Shown piece after piece: positions 39,830-48,563 of a stretch of DNA of 54,066 nucleotides. The position numbers were made by a program, and so were the translations under genes. Numbering within the stretch: the first letter of the stretch is position 1; each line of letters starts with the position of its first letter. The stretch comes from G001797105 sp964528155 (GTDB lineage Bacteria; Chloroflexota; Anaerolineae; Anaerolineales; E44-bin32). Location of the stretch: positions 1 through 54,066 of the forward strand of contig CAZGRL010000019.1 of NCBI GenBank assembly GCA_964528155.1, in the 5' to 3' direction. The notes under the pieces were generated by a model that saw only the letters and a list, made by a program, of their open reading frames with translations, did no database searches and was not told the origin of the DNA.

Positions 39830-39940
39830 TGAGATTGTCCACAGAATGACTCGAGCTGATGCTGTGCATCAGACTGAGCGAACTCCTCGCCCGGGTCCGC
39901 TTTAGTGTCGCCAGTTCACCCTCAAAGGAAGGAGTAAACC

Positions 39941-41458
39941 ATGGAAGGTGTTCTTCAACAACTCATTCAAACGCTTACCACGTACTTGCCGAATGTCTTG
40001 GCAGCGCTGGGGATTCTGATCGGTGGATGGCTCATCGCCTTGATCGGCGCCGCCATCACCCGCGGTGTTCTCAGGCGAACAACCCTGGATGACAGGATCG
40101 CCGCGATCATCCGGGGAGAGCAAGATGCAGATAAGGGCCGTCTCGATATCGAACGCTGGGTCTCGAGGGCAGTCTTCTATCTGATCATGTTGTTTGTGCT
40201 GGTCGCCTTCCTTCAGGCGCTCAATCTCACGCTTGTCGCCGGCCCGATCAATGGGCTCCTCAACCAGGTCCTGGCCTTCGTGCCTCAGGCCCTCGGTGCG
40301 GCGGCCTTGCTGCTCGTCGCCTGGGTCATCGGCACTGCCCTCAAGTTCATCGTGGTCCGAGTCGCGCGGGCGGCCAAACTCGACGAACGGCTGGCCAGCC
40401 AGGCGGATGTTGAGGCTCCTGCTGGTGCATCGATCGGGGATACGCTGGGCAACGTCGCCTACTGGCTCGTCTTTCTTCTGTTTGTCCCGGCGATCTTTGG
40501 CGTCCTCGGGCTGCAGGGTCTGCTTGAACCTGCCCAGGCGATGGTCGATGAGATCTTGAGATACATGCCCAATCTGTTGGCCGCCGGCTTGATCCTCCTG
40601 GTCGGCTGGGTCGTTGCCAGGCTGCTTCGGCAGATTGTGACCAACCTGGCGGCGAACGCCGGTCTCGACAGGCTTGGCGAGCAGTCGGGCGTGTCGACCG
40701 CCCTGGGTGGGCAGATGCTCTCGCGCGTCCTCGGGACCATCGTCTATGTGCTGGCCTGGATCCCGGTTGCCATCACCGCGGTCAACGCGCTCGAGATCGC
40801 TGCAATATCGGACCCGGCCTCTCAGATGCTCACGATTCTGTTGAACGCTCTTCCAGCGATCTTCGGTGCGATCCTGCTCCTGGGTGTGGCCTACTTCATC
40901 GCCAGGATGTTGGGCAGCTTCGTCACCGGCGTGCTGACAGGAGTGGGTTTCAACAAGGTGCTGAGCTGGGTCGGGCTAGAAGTCAAGGCGGGCGAGGGAA
41001 ATCGGACTGCCTCAGAGATCGTGGGCTACCTGACGAGTGTGGGCATCATGTTGTTTGCGGTGATCATGGCGGCCAATCTGTTGGGCTTCACCATGCTGGC
41101 TACGTTGGTCTCCGGGTTCCTTGTGGCCGCGGCACAGGTGCTCGTCGGTCTGGTGATCTTTGGTCTCGGGCTGTATCTTGCCAGCCTCGCCTATTCTGTC
41201 ATCAAAGACGCGGGAGGCCCGCAATCACGTGTACTGGCGCCGACCGCGCGGGGCGCGATCATCGTCTTCGCCGCGGCGCTGGCGCTGCGCCAGATGGGGA
41301 TCGCCGATGAGATCGTGAATCTGGCCTTCGGCCTGCTCTTGGGCGCGATCGCCGTGGCCGTGGCACTTGCTTTCGGCCTTGGCGGCCGCGACATCGCTGC
41401 CAGGGAGGTCGAGCGCTGGACCCGCTCACTCCGGGGATCGCAGTCCGGCGAGGATTAG
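39941..41458 (+). CDS. mechanosensitive channel family protein with repeated TM-helix units
   Basis: A 505-residue membrane protein made of several copies of a unit resembling the Conserved TM helix family of small-conductance mechanosensitive channels: LPNVLAALGILIGGWLIALI, MPNLLAAGLILLVGWVVARL, LPAIFGAILLLGVAYFIARM, and VAAAQVLVGLVIFGLGLYLA. The helices alternate with charged segments such as LDDRIAAIIRGEQ. It lacks a clear C-terminal MscS beta domain, so channel function is an inference from family. ATG 39941 has AAGGAAGGAG upstream. A strong terminator hairpin follows. Confidence 0.75.
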   Translation: MEGVLQQLIQTLTTYLPNVLAALGILIGGWLIALIGAAITRGVLRRTTLDDRIAAIIRGEQDADKGRLDIERWVSRAVFYLIMLFVLVAFLQALNLTLVAGPINGLLNQVLAFVPQALGAAALLLVAWVIGTALKFIVVRVARAAKLDERLASQADVEAPAGASIGDTLGNVAYWLVFLLFVPAIFGVLGLQGLLEPAQAMVDEILRYMPNLLAAGLILLVGWVVARLLRQIVTNLAANAGLDRLGEQSGVSTALGGQMLSRVLGTIVYVLAWIPVAITAVNALEIAAISDPASQMLTILLNALPAIFGAILLLGVAYFIARMLGSFVTGVLTGVGFNKVLSWVGLEVKAGEGNRTASEIVGYLTSVGIMLFAVIMAANLLGFTMLATLVSGFLVAAAQVLVGLVIFGLGLYLASLAYSVIKDAGGPQSRVLAPTARGAIIVFAAALALRQMGIADEIVNLAFGLLLGAIAVAVALAFGLGGRDIAAREVERWTRSLRGSQSGED

Positions 41459-41488
41459 GCCGAGCGGAGCAACTTTGGGCGCTCTATG

Positions 41489-41519
41489 GGCTCCCGGAGC
41501 CTCCAAGGCTCCGGGAGCC
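41489..41519. terminator. bidirectional hairpin between convergent genes
   Basis: GGCTCCCGGAGCC (41489-41501) pairs perfectly over 13 bp with 41507-41519, loop TCCAA. It lies between the ends of the channel gene and ubiD, so it can serve both; there is no long T-run on either side. Confidence 0.6.
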
Positions 41520-41533
41520 TGTTGACTCACGCC

Positions 41534-42997
41534 TCAGAGGCCAAGCTGGTCCCAGATTGTGTCGATCCTGGCTTTGACCTGCGGGTCCATCTCAATCCGC
41601 TTCGGCCAGCCCCGGCCATAACCCTCCTCGGGGAGCTTCGCCGTGGCGTCGATCCCGATCTTTCCGCCGTAGCTGTGCTGGTATGAGGCGTGGTCCAGAT
41701 GATCCGTAGGACCCTGGGTGATCACCACATCCCTCGCCCAATCGACGTTGCCCAGAGCCTGCCAGGCCGCCTGTCCCGGATCCTGGATGTCGACCCAATC
41801 GTCGAACACCACGATGCACTTGGCCAACATCAACAGGCCCAACCCCCACAATCCGTGGACCACCTTGCGCGCGTGGCCGGGAAAGCGCTTGCGGACGGAG
41901 ACGAGAACCAGATTGTGGAAGATCCCCTCGGCCGGCATACAAACATCGACCACTTCGGGCAGGAAGAGTCGAATCAGTGGCATGAACAGGCGCTCAGTCG
42001 CCTTCCCCATCCACACGTCCTCCATCGGCGGAACGCCGACGACCGTCGTTGGATAGATGGGAGTGGTCCGTCGGGTGATGGCCGTGAGATGAAACACGGG
42101 GAAGGGTTCAACCGGTGTGTAGTAGCCCGTGTGGTCTCCGAACGGGCCTTCGGGAAGGTGCTCATTCGGATCGACGTAGCCTTCGAGCACGATTTCGGCT
42201 TGGGCCGGGACTTCAAGAGGCTGGCTGACGCATTCGACGAATTCAACCGGGCGGCCGCGCAGCCAGCCGGCCAGCAGGTATTCGTCGATGTTGGGTGGGA
42301 GCGGCCCCGAGGCGCACCACATACTGGCTGGATCACCGCCGAGCACGATGGCCGCCGGAATGGTCGGTTTGCTTACCTCGCGCGCCACGCGTTCGTGTTC
42401 GGCGCCCCCCTTGTGGCGTTGCCAATGCATCAGCAGCCTGCGGTCGTCGAGGACTTGCAGGCGGTACATCCCCACGTTGCGTATGCCCGTCGCCGGATCA
42501 CGCGTGATCACCTGAGGCAAAGTGATGAAGCGTCCACCATCATAGGGCCAGCACTTGAGGATCGGCAGGGAATCAAGTGAGGCGTTCTCTTGCTCGATCA
42601 CCTCTTGCACCGGGCCGTTCTTGACCCGCGCCGGACGCAGGCCGATCGAGCGGAGTACACCCAGAAGATCCTGGCCGCGGTCGATCACTCCACCCAGGCC
42701 TTGCGGGAGTCTGAGGTCAAGCAGGGAGGCAAGCTGTTCGTGGAGCGCTTCGAGGTCATCGACACCCAGCGCCCAGGACATGCGAGACCTCGAGCCGAAA
42801 AGGTTGATCGCCACCGGCACACTGAAGTCGTCAACGTGTTCGAAGAGCAATGCCTTGTTCGACTCGGCCGTTCCCTTGGACACTCTGTCGGTGATCTCGG
42901 TGATCTCCAGATCGCGCGAGACCGGGGCCGCAATCCGGGCGAGTTGGCCGCGCGTTTCGAGCAACTCGATGTATTCGCGCAAGTCGTTCAGGGGCAT
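41534..42997 (-). CDS. ubiD: UbiD-family decarboxylase (MqnL-like)
   Basis: A 487-residue UbiD protein, a prenyl-FMN-dependent decarboxylase. Landmarks are MPLNDLREYIELLETRGQLA, the prenyl-FMN/Mn-binding region LPQVITRDPATGIRNVGMYR with RLLMHWQRHKGGAEH, and the catalytic EGPFGDHTGYYTPVEPFPVF segment with the E-x-R-E-type acid network. It would remove the ring carboxyl from the prenylated quinone precursor (UbiD, or MqnL in the futalosine route), using the cofactor made by UbiX. It has its own promoter at 43025-43033. Confidence 0.94.
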   Translation of the reverse strand: MPLNDLREYIELLETRGQLARIAAPVSRDLEITEITDRVSKGTAESNKALLFEHVDDFSVPVAINLFGSRSRMSWALGVDDLEALHEQLASLLDLRLPQGLGGVIDRGQDLLGVLRSIGLRPARVKNGPVQEVIEQENASLDSLPILKCWPYDGGRFITLPQVITRDPATGIRNVGMYRLQVLDDRRLLMHWQRHKGGAEHERVAREVSKPTIPAAIVLGGDPASMWCASGPLPPNIDEYLLAGWLRGRPVEFVECVSQPLEVPAQAEIVLEGYVDPNEHLPEGPFGDHTGYYTPVEPFPVFHLTAITRRTTPIYPTTVVGVPPMEDVWMGKATERLFMPLIRLFLPEVVDVCMPAEGIFHNLVLVSVRKRFPGHARKVVHGLWGLGLLMLAKCIVVFDDWVDIQDPGQAAWQALGNVDWARDVVITQGPTDHLDHASYQHSYGGKIGIDATAKLPEEGYGRGWPKRIEMDPQVKARIDTIWDQLGL

Positions 42998-43024
42998 GGA
43001 AGGACTCCGTGATGCATCCCGAGG

Positions 43025-43033
43025 ATTATAGCA
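43025..43033 (-). promoter_or_regulatory. extended -10 promoter of ubiD
   Basis: TGC-TATAAT on the minus strand, about 27 nt before ATG 42997; no -35 box is visible. Confidence 0.6.
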
Positions 43034-43161
43034 GGGGGAAGGGTGAAGACCGGCGTGGTGATCTGCGTGGCGCCCTCAACCGGAGGTTGAGGGCTGAGGC
43101 CGCGCCAGACATTGAAGCGGGGTGAACTCGGTCAGCGGCCGAGAGGCTCGTGGCGGACCGG

Positions 43162-43440
43162 CTAGCCCGAGAGGCCGAGCTTCTCGGTGAGATATTGATT
43201 CGTTGGCTCGACCAGGATCGACCCATCCGGGAAAACGATCGTGGGGACGCTACGCTTGCCCTGGTTCACGCTGCGGACGAAAGCGTCAGCCTGCCTCTCC
43301 CTGTCGACATCGACCCACGAATAGGCTACGTTGTTCCGTTCAAGCAGGCGACGCGCCCGGCTGCAGTCGGGGCACCATTCCGTCCCGTAGACGACGATTC
43401 CATCAGCCGGGGGCAGGGGCGGAGCCTGCTCGTCGGTCAT
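43162..43440 (-). CDS. glutaredoxin-like (mycoredoxin/NrdH-type) protein
   Basis: A 92-residue thioredoxin-fold protein with the active site YGTEWCPDCSRARRLL (CPDC), an RSVPTIVFPDGSIL cis-Pro segment and a C-terminal VEPTNQYLTEKLGL helix. Such CPxC proteins reduce disulfides or mixed disulfides with low-molecular-weight thiols or thioredoxin reductase. ATG 43440 overlaps the end of zwf by 4 nt (ATGA), so it is coupled to the NADPH-producing dehydrogenase, a sensible redox pairing. Confidence 0.87.
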   Translation of the reverse strand: MTDEQAPPLPPADGIVVYGTEWCPDCSRARRLLERNNVAYSWVDVDRERQADAFVRSVNQGKRSVPTIVFPDGSILVEPTNQYLTEKLGLSG

Positions 43441-44909
43441 ACATCGTGCCTGGCGCAGCCGAGCTCCCACGCCCGGCCCGCGTCGAGCATGAAGGCGTCA
43501 GCCTCTTCCGGCCCCCACGAGCCGGGAGGATACATGGCGAGCGGTGGGGCGCCGGGAAGCGCCCAGCCTTCGAGGATCGGATCGATCAATCCCCAGGCGA
43601 GTTCAATCGTGTCAGCCCGGGCGAAGAGCGAAGCGTCGCCGTTGAGCGCGTCGAGAAGCAGACGCTCGTACGCATCCGGGATTGCATCCGGGCCGAAAAC
43701 GCTGGCGTAGTGAAACTCCATGTTGGTCGATCGCGTCTCGGCCTGAGTGCTGGGCACCTTCATTTCGAAGCGCAGGTGGATGCCCTCGTCCGGCTGCAGA
43801 CAAAGCGACAGCCGGTTTGGCATGATTTGTTGCCCGGAGGCCTGTGTGAACATCATGTGCGGCACCGCTTTGAACTGCACGGCGATCTCGGTGGTCTTCT
43901 CCGCCAGAGACTTGCCCGAGCGCAAAAAGAAAGGCACGCCTTCCCAGCGCCAGTTGCTGATGAAGAGCCGCAGAGCGGCGTACGTCGGCGTCTGTGAATC
44001 CGAGGCGACTCCGGGTTCCTGGCAATACCCGTCATACTGTCCCCGAACCGTGTTGGCGCCAACATCTTCCGGAAGTATCGGGCGAACGCTGCTCAAGACC
44101 TTGCCGCGCTCGTTCCGGAGTGCATCCGCATCGAAAGACGACGGAGGCTCCATAGCGACCAGGGACAGAAGTTGCATCAGATGGTTTTGGAACATGTCGC
44201 GCACCACGCCGACCTGGTCGAAGAACTTGCCGCGATGGCCGACGCCGACTGATTCGGCTACCGTGATCTGGACGTGGTCAACGTAGTTGCGATTCCAGAT
44301 CGGTTCGAAGATGCTGTTGGCAAAGCGGAACACCAACACGTTTTGGACGGTCTCTTTGCCGAGGTAGTGATCGATGCGGTAGATCTGATCCTCCGATAGG
44401 ACCTGGTGGACAAGGTCATTCAGCGTCCGAGCAGACGGAAGATCGTGGCCGAAAGGCTTCTCAATGACCACCCTGCGCCAGCCGTGATCCGTATTGACCA
44501 TCCCCGCCCGGCCGAGTGCCTGAATCACCGGAGCGTAGGATGCAGGAGGCAGCGCCATGTAGTACAGTCGATTGTGTGCGCCGTCTACTGCGGCTTCGAC
44601 CTTCTCAAGTGCCGCGTCGAGCATGGATAGCGCTTCGGTCTCGGCCGGATCGCCGGTGATATAGTCCAGCCTATCGGCGAAAGCCGGCCACTCTTTGGGA
44701 TCGAAATACTTGGGGGCCATGGCGACCATCGCCTCTTTGAGCGTCTGGCGAAAGGCCTGCGCGTCCGATCGGGTCCGGGCCATGCCGAAGATGTGATTGG
44801 GCTCGGGCATTCGGTGCCGGCAATGAAGGCTGAACAAGGCCGGGATAAGCTTGCGCCTGGTCAGATCGCCCGAAGCGCCCAGGATGATGATCGAAGTTGA
44901 ATCAGTCAC
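43437..44909 (-). CDS. zwf: glucose-6-phosphate 1-dehydrogenase
   Basis: A 490-residue G6PD, first enzyme of the oxidative pentose phosphate pathway. It starts with the NADP-binding loop ILGASGDLTRRKLIPALFSL and carries the signature RIDHYLGKETVQNVLVFRFA (catalytic His/substrate Lys), VIEKPFGHD, and the C-terminal SGKSLAEKTTEIAVQFK. Length is normal. It begins 23 nt after an extended -10 box and overlaps the glutaredoxin gene, with which it forms an operon. A divergent gene starts 102 nt upstream. Confidence 0.96.
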   Translation of the reverse strand: MTDSTSIIILGASGDLTRRKLIPALFSLHCRHRMPEPNHIFGMARTRSDAQAFRQTLKEAMVAMAPKYFDPKEWPAFADRLDYITGDPAETEALSMLDAALEKVEAAVDGAHNRLYYMALPPASYAPVIQALGRAGMVNTDHGWRRVVIEKPFGHDLPSARTLNDLVHQVLSEDQIYRIDHYLGKETVQNVLVFRFANSIFEPIWNRNYVDHVQITVAESVGVGHRGKFFDQVGVVRDMFQNHLMQLLSLVAMEPPSSFDADALRNERGKVLSSVRPILPEDVGANTVRGQYDGYCQEPGVASDSQTPTYAALRLFISNWRWEGVPFFLRSGKSLAEKTTEIAVQFKAVPHMMFTQASGQQIMPNRLSLCLQPDEGIHLRFEMKVPSTQAETRSTNMEFHYASVFGPDAIPDAYERLLLDALNGDASLFARADTIELAWGLIDPILEGWALPGAPPLAMYPPGSWGPEEADAFMLDAGRAWELGCARHDV

Positions 44910-44932
44910 AGCTGTTTCCTCACGTTTCGTCT

Positions 44933-44941
44933 ATTCTAGCA
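44933..44941 (-). promoter_or_regulatory. extended -10 promoter of zwf
   Basis: TGC-TAGAAT on the minus strand, 23 nt before ATG 44909, in the 101-nt divergent region shared with the C39-TPR gene. Confidence 0.55.
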
Positions 44942-44993
44942 AGGAAGCCGCCATACGGCCCATTCAGGTTCCGCCGGCTGTCAAGACCACGCC

Positions 44994-45002
44994 TGATATA
45001 AT
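44994..45002 (+). promoter_or_regulatory. extended -10 promoter of the C39-TPR gene
   Basis: TGA-TATAAT ends eight bases before ATG 45011; transcription would begin at about the start codon (leaderless). Confidence 0.6.
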
Positions 45003-45010
45003 CCTCGCCT

Positions 45011-46261
45011 ATGTTTTCGGCACGCCTGGCATGGCTCGGGAGATTTTTCACTGGTGCAGCCGCGACGGCCTTGGCCGGATGGCTGATCTACCAATTGCCC
45101 CCTGTGAAATACCGCCTGGAATGGCGTCTGGATGCCGCCTACGGAATTATGCTGGGTTGGGTTCATCCAGGTGAGACGGTTCCGACTCCGGCCGGAGCGG
45201 CCCTGGGACCTCTACCGACAGCCTTCGATCCCTCGCCGACACCGACACCGGCAACGACCGAATCCATCGACACGACGCCTGAGCCGACAGCGACGCCGAT
45301 CCTGGGCGCTGTCAGCCTGCCCGCGCCTGAATGGGAGAAACAGGACTGGAACAACTGCGGTCCCGTCACCCTCGCCATGGGCCTGCGCTACTTTGGGTGG
45401 ACGGGGGACCAATTCGACATCTCCGATCTTCTGAAGCCCGATCGGGGGGACAAGAACGTCAACGTCGAGGAGCTCGTCTACTTCGTTCGGACGAGAGCGG
45501 GCTGGCTCAACGCGGACTATCGCGTCGGTGGCACCATTGAGACACTCAAGAGGTTCATCGCGGCCGGCTTCCCGGTGATGATCGAGGAAGGCTTCATCCT
45601 GGCTGAGGGAGACGGGGGAGGCGGGTGGGCCGGGCATTACCTTCTGCTGACCGGATATGATGATCAGCGACAGTCTTTCATCGCCCAGGACACAAATCCC
45701 GCAACAGGTGGCGCCAATCGGGTCGTCGGGTACGACGCCCTGGACGACGGTTGGCATGCATTCAACCGGGTATTCATCTATCTATACCTCCCAGACCAGG
45801 GATCGAAGATCGACGATCTTCTCGGTGAGGATGCTGATCCAGACATGAACCGCCAACGAGCATTGGGCACGGCGCAAGCAGAGGTCGATCGCAACCCTTC
45901 GGACGCGTACGCCTGGTTTAACCTCGGTTCCAACCTCGTGTACTTTGAGCGATACGGCCAGGCCTCGGCCGCGTACGACAATGCCTTGAAGATCGGCTTG
46001 CCGTGGCGCTTCACACGCTATCAGTTCGGTCCCTATATCGCCTACTTCAATCGCGGGCGCCTTCAGGACGTGATTGACCTGGCGACGGCGACGCTGTACA
46101 GGACGTACAAGTCTGAGGAGGCCATGCTCTGGAGAGGCTGGGCGTACTACCGTTTGGGAAATGTTGCCGCAGCCAGGGAGGATTTCCAGGGAGCCCTCAA
46201 GGTCAATCCAAATTATCTTGATGCCCAATATGCGCTTCAGTTCATTAACTCGCCGCAGTAG
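45011..46261 (+). CDS. membrane-anchored C39-like peptidase with TPR repeats
   Basis: A 416-residue protein. An N-terminal helix (LGRFFTGAAATALAGWLIYQ) anchors it; a Thr/Pro-rich linker (about 66-98) leads into a C39_2 papain-fold domain with WNNCGPVTLAMGLRYFG (Cys116) and the His in GGWAGHYLLLTGYD followed by FIAQDTNP with the Asp. Residues about 275-416 are TPR repeats (NPSDAYAWFNLGSNLVYFER; AMLWRGWAYYRLGNVAAARE). It is probably an extracytoplasmic peptidase or amidase; substrate unknown. Translation seems leaderless because the -10 box abuts the ATG. Confidence 0.82.
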   Translation: MFSARLAWLGRFFTGAAATALAGWLIYQLPPVKYRLEWRLDAAYGIMLGWVHPGETVPTPAGAALGPLPTAFDPSPTPTPATTESIDTTPEPTATPILGAVSLPAPEWEKQDWNNCGPVTLAMGLRYFGWTGDQFDISDLLKPDRGDKNVNVEELVYFVRTRAGWLNADYRVGGTIETLKRFIAAGFPVMIEEGFILAEGDGGGGWAGHYLLLTGYDDQRQSFIAQDTNPATGGANRVVGYDALDDGWHAFNRVFIYLYLPDQGSKIDDLLGEDADPDMNRQRALGTAQAEVDRNPSDAYAWFNLGSNLVYFERYGQASAAYDNALKIGLPWRFTRYQFGPYIAYFNRGRLQDVIDLATATLYRTYKSEEAMLWRGWAYYRLGNVAAAREDFQGALKVNPNYLDAQYALQFINSPQ

Positions 46262-46398
46262 ATGGATAATACCGAAATCTTGTTGCACTTCCCGGGGAAG
46301 TGAGGTTGTTTCGGGTTTGTTGGCCGGCACGCAACGTGCCGCCAGACAAACCCTGTCGGATCGGTCATCCGGTTTCATGATGAAGAAGGAGTGGAGAC

Positions 46399-46911
46399 AT
46401 GTTGATCAGCAAGATGCTTACTGAGGCATTCAATGCCCAGGCCGCCAGGGAGCTGGGAGCCTCCAATCAGTACATCAATATCGCAGCCTACTTTGACGTC
46501 GAATCTCTTCCCGAGCTGGCCGCTTTCTTCTACCGGCAGTCGGACGAAGAACGCATGCACGCGATGAAATTCGTGCACTACGTCACCGAAGCCGGAGGCG
46601 AGGTTGCTTTGCCCGACATTCCGGCGCCGCCCGGAGGGATCAAGACGGCGGAGGATGCAGCCAGGCGCGCCCTCGATTGGGAGCTCGAAGTCACCCAACA
46701 GATCAACGGCCTGATGGACCTGGCGATCAAGGAAAACGATCACATCGCCCAGGATTTCCTGCGCTGGTTTGTAACCGAGCAACTCGAGGAAGTCTCGTCA
46801 ATGAATCAGCTACTGTCGGTCATCCGGCGGGCGGGCGAAGACGGCCTGCTGATGGTCGAACAGTATCTGGCGAGAGCGGGAACGCCGGGCGAGGCCTCGG
46901 GAGCGGAGTAG
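46399..46911 (+). CDS. ferritin
   Basis: A 170-residue non-heme ferritin. The ferroxidase ligands are visible: ASNQYINIAAYFDVESLPEL, RQSDEERMHAMKF (E-x2-H pair) and, in the fourth helix, FLRWFVTEQLEEVSSMNQLL. It stores iron in a 24-subunit shell in the cytoplasm. ATG 46399 is preceded by GGAGTGGAGAC. No iron-responsive operator was recognised. A long hairpin follows at 47003. Confidence 0.93.
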   Translation: MLISKMLTEAFNAQAARELGASNQYINIAAYFDVESLPELAAFFYRQSDEERMHAMKFVHYVTEAGGEVALPDIPAPPGGIKTAEDAARRALDWELEVTQQINGLMDLAIKENDHIAQDFLRWFVTEQLEEVSSMNQLLSVIRRAGEDGLLMVEQYLARAGTPGEASGAE

Positions 46912-47002
46912 CGCGTAGGTTCAATACCTGCCGGAGAGCGTGACATCGGCCTCGCCGTGAGGTTGTATGAGCGTTTCGGCGGGCCATCGCAAAGGGAGAG
47001 TA

Positions 47003-47057
47003 CTTCAAGCAGATGTGGGCCTAAAAACGCAGTTTTCAGGCCCACATCTGCTTGAAG
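47003..47057. repeat. perfect long hairpin after the ferritin gene
   Basis: A 20-bp perfect stem (47003-47022 with 47038-47057), one mismatch, then a further 5-bp AAAAC/GTTTT stem with a 3-nt loop. It lies between the convergent ferritin and radical SAM genes and may be a bidirectional terminator. It resembles the second hairpins at 10702 and 23015 in being perfect and tight. Confidence 0.75.
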
Positions 47058-47123
47058 ATGTCACCCTGCAAGGGAAGCTGCCGTTTCGAGCGGGGGGCAA
47101 AGGAGTAATCTGATCGATCGTGC

Positions 47124-48002
47124 TCAATCTCGAACCGAGGGTGAGATCTGTCGTGCTCTTCTGGTCCAACCCCGGGCATGGCGATTGTGCTTGGCGGAAT
47201 CGAATTCCGCCTGTGTCAAGACCTGCGCCAGATCCGTGATTTCAAGAAAGCGGCCGTAATCTGGATAGGCGGGACCACTGGGGATCGTCATGGATCCGTC
47301 CGGCATGATCATCACGTAAAGCCGGTCGAGTGTCGCATGATCGAGCCAGTTCACTTTCAATCGCGTGTTCCGCTGCTCAAGCTTACGACGGAGTGAGGCG
47401 AACTCGGTGTCGGTAACCAGGAGGGCGGACCAATCGACTTCTCCCATCGCGCGCGGGTAAGCCTGGAAGAGGTTGAAGAACGCTCGATTTGGCATCCGAG
47501 ACGTGATCCGCTCGACGAGGTCCACAAGGTCGGGGATCCACTCTAGATTCTCCCGGGTCACCGGCGTACCGATCTTGACATCAATGTCCGGGTAATTCGC
47601 CAGCCACTCCATCGCCCGCAACACGGCCGTGAAATGGCCCGGTTTTTTCGTGCGGGAGGAGATCCGTTCATTCGGGCCGTCGAGGGGGAGGGATACCAGA
47701 TCGATCCAGCGGCCGTAGGCTTTGAAGAAACCCGGGGTGAGGCGATCACCCGTGGAGGAAAGGGCGACCTCCAACTCCAGTTCTTTGGCCAGACGTATGA
47801 GCAGTCCGAGATCTTCGCGCAGAACCGGATCACCGCCGGTGAAAACGATGCGCCGTGCCCCCGCGTCGGCGATCTTGCGGACGATCGCGCACGCCTCGGA
47901 CGTGTTCACTTCGGGCATGCTGCTGGAAGGCCCCCAACAGTACGGGCACTCCTGATTGCAGCGTCCGGTGACGTGGAAATCGATTGTGGAAACTTGGGCC
48001 AT
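47124..48002 (-). CDS. radical SAM protein of unknown function
   Basis: A 292-residue radical SAM enzyme with the cluster motif CNQECPYC in IDFHVTGRCNQECPYCWGP, the GGE-like SAM-binding strand RIVFTGGDPVLREDL and a following barrel (VALSSTGDRL, LVSLPLDGPNERISSRTK). The C-terminus has YVMIMPDGSMTIPSGP, similar in layout to enzymes that do not carry a SPASM domain; there are no extra C-terminal Cys. The overall length and this YVMI-x-PDG segment are reminiscent of viperin-like proteins, but this is not enough for assignment. ATG 48002 is the first start close to the motif. Confidence 0.75.
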   Translation of the reverse strand: MAQVSTIDFHVTGRCNQECPYCWGPSSSMPEVNTSEACAIVRKIADAGARRIVFTGGDPVLREDLGLLIRLAKELELEVALSSTGDRLTPGFFKAYGRWIDLVSLPLDGPNERISSRTKKPGHFTAVLRAMEWLANYPDIDVKIGTPVTRENLEWIPDLVDLVERITSRMPNRAFFNLFQAYPRAMGEVDWSALLVTDTEFASLRRKLEQRNTRLKVNWLDHATLDRLYVMIMPDGSMTIPSGPAYPDYGRFLEITDLAQVLTQAEFDSAKHNRHARGWTRRARQISPSVRD

Positions 48003-48563
48003 TGTTCTTCCCAGCCGCCGGGGCGTCGCGACTTCAAGTGTCAGGAAGATCGGGCGGCATCGACTTTCAGCAACCTCCGGCCAGCGGACAAGGTCAGCAA
48101 TTTCATAGTAGCATAGTCGCAAGCGTCCCCATTCAGCCAGCTTATGAGGGTCCGGCCTGCATGTGCCTCCATGAGATGGCGTTGGCGAAATCTTCAAATT
48201 CACGTTGCGGATGGAGTTGAGTTGCTGTCGGCCTGGAGATGAGGGCGGTATTGAAGTGGGGGGTTGAGAAACGCCGCCGCCGCGACACCGATCCGGCACA
48301 GCGCCTTGCGCAGGCCATGGTCGCAATGAGGAAAAAGGAAGCAGCGGCGTCGATCCTGCTGCCGCCCGCTGGCTGGCCGGCGTTCTGGGCTCCACTCTCG
48401 TCGGCGCGCACGAACATGAGACCTGGCGGCTGGCCAGCGAAGACGACGCCGCTGCCCGTACCCTGTTAGTATAAGGGAAGTGACGCCAGGATCCAAGAAA
48501 CTGGACCGGATTCCGCAGGACCAGTCAGCATGCGGGTCCGAATCGAGGCCAGGGGCTGGATCC
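48003..48563. other. intergenic region without a supported gene
   Basis: A 561-nt gap. It contains overlapping open frames on both strands but none with a good ribosome-binding site or a recognisable protein. A TATACT box on the minus strand (48475-48470) is the only notable signal. Confidence 0.4.

Larger units (their letters stand above)
39525..39940. other. divergent intergenic region between ubiA and mscS-like genes
   Basis: The minus side holds the ubiA promoter (39583-39591) and, at the predicted 5' end of that mRNA, a 9-bp hairpin GCTCCCGGC/GCCGGGAGC (39553-39575). The plus side holds the channel-gene promoter (39801-39829) and its ribosome-binding site. No further gene is supported. 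Confidence 0.5.

Noticed and set aside
48142..48469. Open frames on both strands between the two radical SAM genes
   Set aside because: No ribosome-binding site, no recognisable protein, and the two frames overlap on opposite strands.
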